The notes below the pieces were generated by a model. That model ran no database searches, had not been told where the DNA came from, and saw only the letters and a program-made list of their open reading frames with translations. The position numbers and the translations under genes were made by a program. From Copromyces sp. CBS 386.78 (taxonomy: Eukaryota > Ascomycota > Sordariomycetes > Sordariales > Sordariaceae), in the NCBI GenBank assembly GCA_030685235.1, contig MU839100.1, positions 1 through 64,000 of the forward strand: a DNA stretch of 64,000 nucleotides. Reading direction: 5' to 3'. This document shows, in pieces, positions 20,951-32,662 of the stretch; the stretch's first letter is position 1, and each line of letters starts with the position of its first letter.

Positions 20951-21818
20951 GGGGTAAGGGATAGATGGTAGAGATGGCATTTCTCTGTCTGTCTGTCCGT
21001 CTGTCTGATTTGATATTAGACTAGCTAGACCAGAGATTGTGAAAATGATGGAGGGAAAGGAATGAGAGGGTGTTAATGTCATGTCATGATGGATCATGGA
21101 TCATGGAACGACGGGGATATTGGGATGATGGATATACCAATGCATGCATGCTTTAGTGATAGCATGTATGATCTGACCTTGGCGTTTAGAAATTGATTGC
21201 TCCATTATTATCCATGTTTTGTCCTCTCGGTGAAGGGTTGATGGCCCTTCCGTGGTGTTCTGCTGTTAGGGGCTGGGAGGATCTTGTTCTGAGGGAGGTT
21301 GCCCGCCCGCACCTGCCTCGGCCGCCGCTCCTTCCTTCCTTCCCGTCCTTCCTTCCTTCCATCTCATCCCATCTTATCCCAGACCACCCGGGCGCAGACC
21401 GTCTAACGGGTATATGATTCACCTCTCCGACCCCTCCTTTCACCAACAACCGCTTGGTCGAGTGGCGTAACGGTCTACCGTCCTAACACCTGAAAAAAAA
21501 TAAAAAAATCCTGTCCGGTTGGGAAACGATGATGTACATTCAAGTAACCGATAGCGCGTTCCACATCGTAAGCCCCGTCCACAATCACGGATCTGCAGGT
21601 GTGAGCAGCGACAGAAGAAGGTAACATAAGTGTAAAGTCACAAAGAAAAAACAGTTATGGTGTTTCGACGGTTAACCGTCTCGTGCTGGGCCGAGCGGTT
21701 GTTGGTCTTTCTTTTTGTTTTTTTCAGTATCTTTTTGTACTTTCTTCGGAGGTGGAAGGGAGGGCTGGGTTGAGTTGAGGGAGGTGATGCGTTCGAATCC
21801 GGGCGGGAGTTGTGTTTT

Positions 21819-21887
<69 letters not shown>

Positions 21888-22234
21888 ACTGATGATTTGG
21901 AATGAGGTGTCCCTCGTCGTCAATGTTAGAAGTCTTTGTCTCTCCAAGTCTGTCTGGCCTTACCTAAACGTTCACGGTATTTGTATGCAATGGAGGATGG
22001 CATCTCACCGCTAGCCACAGCCGTCAGTTGGACCGCCTACATCCACGTCCAGGCAACATCTCTGGGACGTCACAACGGAAACGCATGAGAAAGAATAAGA
22101 AATGTCTCTCGGGATATTCGCTTGATCATGAGTCCTGTGGTCCGTGTGCACCTAAGCAGAGCGTCCTCCCCTTCCTCTTTTTCTTCCAGGGAGCTTTCAG
22201 CCCCCGTTCTGGCCCAAGATCGTCTGACTTCCAC
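20951..22234. other. intergenic region with long poly-T tract
   Basis: No supported gene. It is a convergent interval between lpl and the minus-strand gene. It contains short GATCATGG repeats near 21,085-21,105, TTCC-rich pyrimidine repeats near 21,330-21,365, and a 63-base T run (21823-21885). Confidence 0.7.
21823..21885. repeat. 63-nt poly-T tract
   Basis: An uninterrupted run of T. It follows a B-box-like GTTCGAATCC at 21791-21800 and an A-box-like GGGCCGAGCGGTT about 100 bp earlier, an arrangement seen in pol III-derived retroposons, but no tRNA cloverleaf can be folded. Confidence 0.85.
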
Positions 22235-24345
22235 TTAGTCTGCCCCCACGAACTCCAGCCTCTCCTTGGTCTCGTCGGGCAACGTCGAAAGATACTCCTC
22301 CCAGAGGTCCTGATTTGCACCAGCGGGCACGCGAAACGTGTAAACAAGTCCTCCTGCTCCCCCCTTTCTTCCATTACCTTCTTCGCTGCCAGCCATCGCC
22401 ACCAGCTCTCCGTTCAATTTCGGAGTCAAGATGATGCTCGATGTCCTAGGGCCGCCCGAAAATTGCAGATGTAAGGGCACTGGAGAGATGCTACTGAGCG
22501 GCGGCAATGTAATGCCTCCCACGTCTGAACCGAGCGGTTCCTGTAACCTAGCCCCTATGGTTAAGAGCGAGGATGTTGTCACCCTAGCATGAAGATCTGC
22601 GATTGACATGCCCCCTAGAAGCTTCAGGCGCGCTCGGGTCCTCAGCTGGTCGCTCAAAGCACGGGTGAAGACGCCTCTCTCCAAGTTGGCCTGGGTAGAC
22701 GCAGCGAGAACCTCCAATGAACGGTTGGTCCTCCTCATGAATCTGTATTGGTTCGGGTAGTAGGCGGCGTCCATGATGACGACTACATCAGGGGATGCAT
22801 GATCGAGCAGAGCCTGAATGGCAGACCATCGTATGCACGACGCTGGTTGCGCCTCGCTATTTCTCGAGCTATCATTGTGACGACACAGTCAGCCTGGCGA
22901 AAGTATAATGTGCCATTCGGTGGGAGGCGAGAAATCCTACCTTGCCAGAATCATTTGTCGGTCGTCGTCCAAGTAACTGTGACTTGACCAATAGAGTATT
23001 TTCAGCTCGTCCTCCGTATCCGTCTTCAGGAATTGGAGGATTTCGTCCAAAACCCACATAGATGTGTTGTGGTGCTGATTCGCGGATGGAATGATCTTGG
23101 TTTGGCATAAGCAGTCGTAGTACTCTCCAAGTACCTCGCTGAACTCGTCCATAGGATTTATCAATGCAGGGTCTCCGTCATCTTGCCAACGAAGGAACAA
23201 GGCAGAAACCCTTCTATAACGATCCGTCGCAAACCCCTCGGAAGCCCCGACTGTAGCCCCGTGCGAATTCGACGTCAGGATGTTACCGTTGGAAAGACCA
23301 CCGTTGGGCTGGGGGAACGACACAGTTGATGCCCTGTCCTGCCGAGGCTTGGAAGGCAGAGGTGTTCTGACGCGGGACTCGCTGAACGATGAGCGGATCG
23401 GTTGCTGTGTTGGAGAGGAATCAATGTCCATAAATTCTGGCGAAGGGGTGCTGAGATTGTGTTTTCTTGATTCATGAGTATGAAGATTTCTAGGGGTTGG
23501 CGGCACAATGGTTTCAAGCTGTTGCGTCTCTGCAGAGTTGGGAAACTTTTGCGCGAGTTCTTCCCAAGTCATGCCGTGATGCCTGGCATCGCACTACAAG
23601 AAAAGCCGGGTAAGTGAACTGGCCTGGACGGCTTTCAAGTTTTTACACTTGGTCGGCATGCACTCACTCCGATTTTCTTCCTCTTGCAGTTGGCACATGA
23701 ACCTTGTTTTCGTATCAGAGCGGCCCTTCCCCTTGCCTCAGGCGCTAGGGGCCCAGTCCGCCGTCTGTTCCGGCTTGAAGACGAAGGAGCGTTCCCGTCC
23801 TTGAGAGAAAAGATGTTTTGAGTCGGCAGAGCGGTTGTCGGAGTCAGGGCGGGGGAGGACACGATGCTACAGGATGTAGCAGCTGTTGCGGCAGATGCAA
23901 TGGTCGATATGGAGGAGTTGGTGTCCTTTCTCACCCGCGGCGAGTGACCATGGCTCTCGACAACTCCGTTGGTAGCAATAGGAACCTGCAAAACCGCTGG
24001 ACCGGTATCCTCGGGCTGCCGTTCCTGGTGTGGTTCATGATGTGGTTCATGATCCGGGCGCTGTTCCTGGTGATGCTCCTGGTGCTGTTCATCCTGTCGT
24101 TCATCATGCCGTTCCTTGTGCCGTTCCTGACCTTGCTGCTGTTCCTCGGTGTGTTCCTCATGCTGCTCCTGGTGCGTTTGTTTCTGTTCTTGCTCTCCAT
24201 TTGACTGTTGCGACTGCTCCGCTTGCAATCCTTGCTCTCCCTGACTTGGGTGATGCACGTCACTTTCAGGAGGCGCATCAAGCGGGGCGGGTATTGTATG
24301 CACCGTTTCCATCGTTGGGTTGCCAGAAGCTGTTGGCGTAGTCAT
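22235..24345 (-). CDS. fungal protein with half zinc-cluster-like Cys motif
   Basis: Exons 24345-23668, 23593-22941 and 22868-22235 (introns of 74 and 72 nt, GTGAGT...TAG and GTAGGA...TAG) give 654 residues. The ATG at 24345 has a good context (CAAAATGAC); the frame is open to 24603, so a longer N-terminus is possible. Residues about 30-115 are extremely rich in Gln, Glu and His. Near 220, after an Arg-rich segment, comes CANCKRKKIGC, spliced across intron 1, followed by DARHHGMTWEE. This resembles the first half of a Zn(II)2Cys6 cluster plus basic residues, as in some fungus-specific families with a conserved HGMTW; a full six-Cys cluster is not seen. The rest has no recognised domain. A nuclear regulatory role is only a guess. 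Confidence 0.75.
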
Positions 24346-27300
24346 TTTGCCGTTTTCTTTCTCGGCTCGTTTTTTGAGCTTTGGTAGAATGATGATACAG
24401 CCACCAGTCTCGCCGATGATTTTGCCCCTGAACCTCAACACAAAGGATGATAGCTCGCAGGGAAGGGTATGCCAATCCTTATCAAAGCTGGTATCCAGTT
24501 TAAGGTGCGTCCTGGTCAAATGTGATTGTAAGTTATCGGCTGCGAATGCGCGAACTTTATGATGAGCGGTTATTCTGATCACAGAGAATATGGCACTCTG
24601 CAAGAACTCAACGTGCCAAGTCTGTGAGGCAAAGCATCGATTTGCTGATTTGGATCTCTATGGCACTGAGCCTTCGGCGGCACTCAGTTTGAAAGGCGAG
24701 GGCCCCGGTGTGAGAGAGGAAGGTGAGGTGTTGGGAGGAAAAGGTGTGGCCGATGTACGAACGAGATCGTAAGCTTTCGGCTCCCACTAAAGGACAGCGG
24801 TTGAGCCAATGTAGGTAGCAGGCCAGCAGGACCGCATAGCCGAACGGCCGGTGACGCTACGACGGACTCTTGTTGACCGAAGACGAGAGACGAACGTTAC
24901 GTTGGCCGCGTTGACTGTAATGGGATAAGGCCGGTCTCGACAAGGTGCAGTAGCGGGTTGGGGTAGCAAAAAGGGTACGTTTATTGTCCAGGGTCGTGTT
25001 AACGGGTGGAGGCGAGGGTCTTGAGGCACACTGACTCTGGTTAAGAAACCAGAACGACCGAGAAACCGTCAGATGAGGGAGGGTTTGCAATGATGGTATA
25101 ACTTTAGACAGAGTGAGTAAAAAAGACCCTAAAGGCGATATACAGAGACTGAGCAGACTGCGTGAGGGCCAGAACGTAAGAGGGTGTAAAGGGGGGTTCA
25201 GGATGATAACAGTGTTAACAGCGCTCCGGTCAACATCAGGACAGTCCGAAGCTGACGAAAAGACCAGATGTTTTCAGAAACTGTCCGCCAGGAGCCGTCA
25301 ATTTGAACAGGGAAAAGAGAGGAAAGGGAAAACAATCTGGTTGGGAATCGATGGAGCAGTAAAAGCCCTCCGTGGGTTAAAGGACGCAACAATAACAAGC
25401 CAACCGACTGTTGCACGGCAGTCAATGGTGTTTCCTCAGCTTACTCCCTCCCCGAAAAGCAACGGTAATGGGGGGCTTGACGGACACAACCCCGATGCTG
25501 CCCCTGATACTGCCCTCTGGTGTCGATGCTTGTGTTGATGTTGACGGGATTGATAAACTCATAGACCACCCGACTTATCACCACCAACAAATGGAAAAGG
25601 GGTAACAAACAATAAGTGAAGCATCATATAAGGAGAGACAGGGTGAAGATTTTGACCGAGACCGAGAGGTAAAGAGCTATGAGACGTACCTTGCTGCTGC
25701 TGCTCAGTAGAGTGAGAGATGTTATTGACGGAAAATGGAACGACGGTATCTTTAGATCTCGCTAGAACATGGCGATGCTGCTTCGACTGGAGTTTAAATG
25801 GGTGTCGAGATCAAAAGGAAGCCTAGATAGGCCAGACAAGCAGATAGAACAATGGCCTTCCATTGCGTCTTCAATTGCAATGGGAAGACGTCGAGAACGC
25901 CGTCCGAAGACTTGGCCAGATGGAGCGTTGGCGGCATGAGCAGATAGCTTCCGGACTCCACCTGGATTGGTGAGCTCCAAGTCCCGTCCCGCTCCAGTCG
26001 TTGAGGGGCCAATTCGGGGGTCAAAATATTTTCGACGCAGGTGTGCGTTTATGGTAATGTAACTTTGTATGGATGCACCGTCGCGGTTAGGCATGTACGC
26101 AAACATGACAGTGATTGATCATGCTATGCAAGGTACCCGTCTATTTGTATCTTCTTTCTTTCATTCATTCCTGGTACGTGCTTTGATACAGGCGCGGGGA
26201 GCTCCAAACAACATCAGGCAGAATCCTCACCTGAAAGCGTACCTCTAGGGGTAGTAGCTCGGAAATTGTCTGCCGCCTTCATCCCTCACCGATGCACCTG
26301 CCTCTGAAGTTTGATTACTGCTATCATTTCGCAAGACGCGTCTGAAATGAGCCAGCAAAACCAAGCTTCGGAGGGAAGGCACCTACCTTTACGAGCCAAG
26401 AAACTGGAAGGTGTAGGGCAGTCGCCGGGCATTGCGGCAGGTGACAAGACCACACCATGCAACGCACAACAGCCCTGGCCACTTTGACACTCAGACCGAT
26501 CGACGCCGACAAGACTCACGAGTCACCGTCCTACATCCACCTCTTTGGAACCTTACCCCGTCATGGTGAACAAAGCATCGACTCCTTGTCGTTTCACCAG
26601 CACAGCTTGGTGCGATGTTGTTCCTCCCCGACTTCCCCTACAACTATAGCAGTATTAGTAAAACAGGCAGGGCCCGTGCACCTGCTCTTGCCCTGAGCAC
26701 TGCATCTCATCTCCAACTTCATCTGTTCGCTCCTTTGGCGCTGTCCTTCTCACTACAACCTACCTGGCTCCTAGAGGTACCTTACTTCACGGCCAACTCC
26801 GACACAACATCCAAAGGGATGCATCATCCACGCCAGGCGCATTGCACAAGATCAGGATGATTCTCCCACCTCCCACCGCGACCTCGCTTCGAGTTGCCTG
26901 CCTTTCAATTGGTGCCGACCCTCACGCCGGATATCCTTTTCACTAGACGGGACACGCCAGCCACTACGAGGCATAGGAGGCTACCTTACCTGGGAAGCTC
27001 CGAGTCCCGTTCCCCGCTCACCATCCATCATCTTCCCACATCCAGTTCGCGGTGCCGTCCATGTTGCTGGACCGGCTTATACTCGGATGCCAAGGCCCAC
27101 CTCACCACTCATGGACCTTCTCTAGACCTCGGGGTTCCCTTCTGCTGCCGCTCTGCAGTTGATAGTCGATACCGGAGAGAGCCATTGGTCAAGACTCACC
27201 GGGCCATGCCGCCAGCCTCATGAAAACGCTACATCCGATAGGACATGGACGCAAAAAAAAAACCAAAAAAAAAAAACCGTTCGTCTCTACGGCAGGCTCA

Positions 27301-30300
27301 GAACCTTCGAATATCTGGCCAAAGCCGGTCTCTGGGGTCATGGACTCCCGGTCTGGATCCATGGCGCCTCAGCATCTGCGTCTACCGTAAAGTGCGGTTA
27401 CACAGTACTGAAACCCGACCCCGTTCTCGGGGAGCTTCGACTACATGTCCAAGACGACCTGTAGGTTTCGAGATTGGCCCTCCCCAGACCTTCACCGGCA
27501 AGCCTCTCCGAAAACTGGGCTCCCGATCCGTCTCGGTCGCAATGGTTACACTTGCCGGACAGACCACACGCTGTTGGATGTTTCCCTCTGCACCAGCCGC
27601 CAGTCAACTCCACGCTCTTGTGCTCTTGTACGACCTGCAAGCACCTCCCTTGGGTAACAGCCCAAGCCGGGTCCTGATATGTTTATATCGTCTTGTCCTC
27701 GCTGACCTCTACCCGCCCGCAAACGTCTACTACAACGTCATCTGCTACCGTCCGTGGACTCGCACAGAGCAGGCCATAACAACCTGTCTTGGTCTCCATG
27801 CCAATAAACAAAAACCAGCGTGTCTGTGAGCGACTTCTGGACGACTCGGTATGACTTGAGCGTTACAGATTTCAGCCACCCACCACCAATCCGGCGCCGG
27901 TCTGCACGCGTCAAATTCACCACGATAAGCGTCCAATGCAGGGCTGGGAACCTGTGAGGTACGGGTTACCTTACCTGGAAGAAATCAGACCTCGGTGGCT
28001 GCACCACAGAAGCCCATCAGCCATCTGTCCGAGTTACAAAAGTTCCTCGCCCGCACCCGACGTATCATATGCTACAAGCTGCATGTGCATATCATCTCGA
28101 CTGGATTGACCGGCTCAACTTATTCACACCTCTTCGGCCTCTTTGTCCCTGTTAGGTGGTTCACTCGTCGGCACTGCGTGGTGCCAGGCTCTGCAATATG
28201 TACGAGTCTTGGTCTTATATGGGGCCGTCTGGTAGAAGCCCCATCTACCTCTGCTCCGCCCGGGGCCCAGATCGACGGACGAGCGGGATGGAGAGCTGAG
28301 TGCCAGGTCAAAGACTGAACCACGGAGTACCGGGGACCGAAGCACAGGATACGGTGTGCTCGCATATACCGGACCTGGGTACGGAAGAGGACACACCCCT
28401 CTCACCCGCACACGGCTACGGACGCCATACGCCCTACACCTACCAACCCGGCCTTGTAGGCTTGCTTCCCCACGCCATCTTGTCCAGTGGTAACGCTGTC
28501 TCCTCATACGTTATGCATTGATACCTGTGATACCAAACCTCTCGGAAACCTCCAATCAAGACGTCCTTCAAAGCGTAAGCTCCTGTTGTTGGTCTCTTGA
28601 GCTCGTTTCTTTTTTCCGTCTATTCCCTCACTCCATATGTGTGCTCAGTCCCTGCACCTCACCTGTTGCGGGCTGTCTACAAGAAGCCAGAACAACAGAG
28701 CGGCCCGCTCAGTCAAGCCGCCGTTGCATTCGACTGCGTACCTGTATTACGTACCTAGCATTTCAACATCACACCCCGCCAGTGTTATTGTCTTCTGTCG
28801 CATTCCCACGGAAAACCCGATGCACGGCTTAACCTGTTACGGTCTAGCTCTGCGATGAATTCAAGGTGTGTCAATTTCGTCGACGGGCTGACTCTTTCAG
28901 AGTTTAGCCATTTACGTTTGGATATCAGAAGAGGTTCAGCTCGTTGTTCCCCAGGATGTCTGGGCCTCTTCTTTCCTCCTCTGTTGCAATTGCCAGTATT
29001 GGCTATACGGGACATTTACTTCGACTTGCTCATTATAGGCGACCTATGCCGGCCTCATTGGGTCAGGATACGGTGCATTTCTCGTTTACCTGTTGCCATG
29101 TCCAACCATCGCCATCGTTTATCACTGCCAACTGGGTTTCCATATGAGCACCATAGCATGCCATCTGCATGTCGCAATTTGCCCAAACAACCCAATCAAC
29201 CGGCCGAGCAACACCAAAAGAGAGGGACTGTGTACCACTTGGTAAGGTGACTCCACGCCGGTCGCCTAAGCACTCGTTCCGCCGGAGGTCTGGGTAAATC
29301 CTGGTCGTTCAGCTTTGTCATTCTCCAGCTTCTTCTACCCAAAGTTCTATGCCTCCGCAATAACCAGGCCGGCAAGTTGTGGTGTGACGAAGCTTCAAAG
29401 GCCCAGTCGTTGATGCACCGTTACGAAGCGTACAAGTCTCTCTGTTCATCCCCCCCCGGCACGGCGAGCAGTATCTCGGCCAACATCTTGCGACAATAAT
29501 AAGCTGGGTGTCATTCAAAGCAGCCAGGTCTCGGTTTTTCGTCAAGCAATGCAAATCATTACTCCGAAGTCACTTGCGGTTCTCATTGTATGTGGACTCA
29601 CGCACCCTTGTGCGAGGTTTTCAGGCACATATACCGCGCGGGATTTGTGCGCCCACTGCACCAGAAACAGACAAGGTGAACAATGAGGGAGAAATCAAAC
29701 CCAACGGAGAACCAAAAGGGAGAAAAAGGCAAGCCCTTGGGGTATCAAGGTGGCATCGTGCTTACCTACATGTGGTAATGCTCCCTTCCACCTATCTCCA
29801 TACCTACCTCACATAGCAACCCATTTGCTGTGTTTCTTATGTCCACCACTTCCTGTTGGCCTTCTACAGCTCGCCGGACTGCAGTGATACACGCCACTGG
29901 ATCGATTGGGGGAAGGTCAGGGAACGTTGGAAGAGTGTTGTCGAATGATCTATTGCCGAGCTTTCTTGCTCTGCTCCGCTCTGCTTTGCTTTGTTCGCTG
30001 GGTGTTCCTATCACTGCAGCTCTCATACGGTCGGCCATTCATTTACTTTTGGTATCTAACCCACTTTCACGGAAGGGGTGGGTATCTTTAAACACGGGCT
30101 ACGGGGATTTTGTATGTCTACATCCGGTGGGGAAGTAATATTTCATAGTCTCGGCTCCAACGCTTTATGAGTAGCCGAGCGTGATGACGGAAACAGTGGG
30201 CCGTAGATCACCTCTACCAACCCATGCTTGAGCGCGCTAAGTGCGGCTCTATGAGATCGCGGGAAGCTGCCGTTCTCAATGTTCGGTCTGGCTTGGTTTG

Positions 30301-32662
30301 AACGGCTCATTCCTTGGCTAGACCGGCTCGGGCCTCTCCTTTACCCCCTCTGAAGCGGCGACCGACACGAGGCCGGCGAGCAATAGATGATGAACGTGGG
30401 TTTTATCTCGCTCAAGATTGTCTCACGACGATACCGCCAAAGTCATTGACTATGAAGGGTTCGCGGGCTAACGGGCAGGAGATGATAGGTGGTCATGAAG
30501 CCGAACAAGTATGTTAGTCTTGTCACATCCACACGAGTTTCTGTTCGCCCGTGGTCTTTTGGTACTATCAACCCAGCCATCACATGGGATGGTGACTAAT
30601 GTAAGTCCAAGTGTCGCTCATGTGTCCCAGATATTTCCCCTTATGCTATCTCGTCCTGTGAGACGTGTGCCCCTTTCTCGTCTTTGCCTTTGGACTATAA
30701 TACGGGGTCCAAACTACGAACAGGACAAAAGTTGAGGCTATGGCCATTCCGACACCGATTGGATACGAGTGTTTCTATCGCAGACACGGAACGAGCAGAT
30801 GGAGGGTCGGCCGGCGCCTGTCTTCCCATCCATACGCTCGTCCCGCTACGGACCTCTAGCTCGATATGGCGACCACGGCAGGAAGTACTTGATAAAAGAG
30901 CTGAAGTAGGCACATCAATCATGGGCAGATAGGTGTATGGCTGGAAAGGAAACAGCAAAGGTGAGGGCGGAATGCAATTCGACAAAAGAGGCAATGGAAG
31001 ATAGGAGTTATAGATTCACACAGCGAAGGATGCTGGGTGTTGCGATTCCGCGTTGGACGGGGAGGAAAGAACTGCCCACTTGGTCTCTCAGCCCGTGAGT
31101 GGTGTGCTGCATTGCACTTGCATGCACAACAAAAGGGAACTGTGTGGTAGCTCTTTCTCTCCAGCCAGGAAAGAACGAGGCAAGGTCTCATCGATTGCTG
31201 GTTGCGAATCGATCGATTCAGTCTCAAAGAAGTTGCCTCTGGGGTGAGTAGATCTGAACCCTGTACCTTCCACTTCTGAGGCAAGCAAACCAGGCGGTAG
31301 CAGCTGAGGTTCAAGAGGTAGAGGAAGGTAAATTCCGTTCTTGACAGCGAGCAGACGAGTGGAAGGAACCTGCCCCTGAAGCTGTCATCAGGAATGCAGT
31401 GGACCGCAGCAGGGGAGTCGCCAACTTGAAACAAAGTAGGCGCGAATTTTCTCATCAAAAGCCAGTTCCTTCTCGCCGCCCATAACAGTGAGAACTTGAA
31501 AGATACAGTGTGGCGGACTGGAAGGTTCAGTCACGGTTGTCGACTGCGCCTTCCTTTGTCATTCAGTTGCTTCCTGCATCTCCCGTTCTTTCCTTTCTCG
31601 CTTGTGTTTTGCCGCCGTTCGGCTTCCTCTCCTGGGTTCCATCCTCCGTTATCGGTAGTACGTCCCGACTCGGCGTTTCCATGCTGGTCAATCCGGCCTG
31701 GAGTGGTGGTAAGTAGGTAGAGGTAGTATCCTAGAGTTGCTATCGCTACCACCTACCCTTCTTCGGGCTGGGCATCTATTGCTACATTGCGAGCTTGAGA
31801 TCTGCAGTTCAGTTTGTCTATTTCTAGCTGGAGATACCTCGAATTACAACTAGAAGTTCGTGGTTCGCCTATTCCTTTCCATTGGTCTCGGTGCCTGGAG
31901 GGGGAGAGAACCGCGAATTACCTAGCAGAGGGCAACAACAACAAGTTGGACGTGAAGTGCTCTGATACCACACAAAATTGCGAGTGTGCGAGGTGGCTTC
32001 GTTGGAGTGTTCTTGCCTGCCGTGGTTATCGTCGGGCAAGATGTGGGACACTCCTTGCTCAGGGGAACAGAACGTGGAGGCAAGTACATAGGTAGGCTTT
32101 GGGAGTGAAAAAGCGGATGGTTTGCAGATAAAAGACTCAGAAAAGATGCGAGAAATAGGTAGCTGGCATCATCATCGGGCCCATTTCGCTCTTGGAGGGT
32201 GTCATGAAACGGGGCCGGGGGAGTGTATCGATACACCTTCTCAAGTGGAAAGTACAGGATAGAGACTTGCGGTGTGCCTTCTCTGACCTCAAGGTGATGT
32301 GGTCTCAGATGAAGGGAATGCGTGAGCTCGATACTTACCTCCTGGACGATGTCAACAGAGGGACTTAAGCTGGGGCAAGCAGAACTCATTGCTTCTTGCC
32401 ATCTAGCATGGATTCTCCGTCTGAAGCAGGCAATCACTGACTCACGACCGAGCCAGAAGTCAATACAAATAACAGAAAAGTCAGCTCGGAGTTGGGGTGC
32501 CTGGAATCTGTTTTCTCCAACCTGAATATCCCATCGTTTGAGTTTTCGCCCAGCTTCCATCCTACGACGCCGCCCAGCCTCAACACCAGTATATTCTATT
32601 ACTTCAAACGTACGATCATCACTACATTCGCTTTTCGATCCATTATCTGTTTCTTCGAAACA
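24346..32662. other. 8.3-kb divergent intergenic region without supported genes
   Basis: Between the minus-strand Cys-motif gene and the plus-strand ATP-grasp gene. GC content is ordinary, not RIP-like, and none of the open frames (up to about 210 codons) has coding character, splice-linked partners or recognisable motifs. Poly-A-rich runs occur near 27,250-27,285, and CTTACC/GGTAAG short repeats near 26,985 and 27,965. It may hold long promoters, long 5' leaders with introns, or non-coding transcripts. Confidence 0.6.

Noticed and set aside
21453..21495. tRNA-like string GGTCGAGTGGCGTAACGG
   Set aside because: No B box, T arm or acceptor pairing follows; an A-run interrupts it.
21685..21805. 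tRNA-Ser/Leu gene suggested by A-box and B-box-like strings
   Set aside because: The T stem does not pair beyond one base and no acceptor stem can be formed, so it is not a functional tRNA.
27245..27829. 194-codon plus-strand frame in the gene desert
   Set aside because: Starts in a poly-A run, has no motif or coding-like codon use, and stands alone without splice-linked exons.
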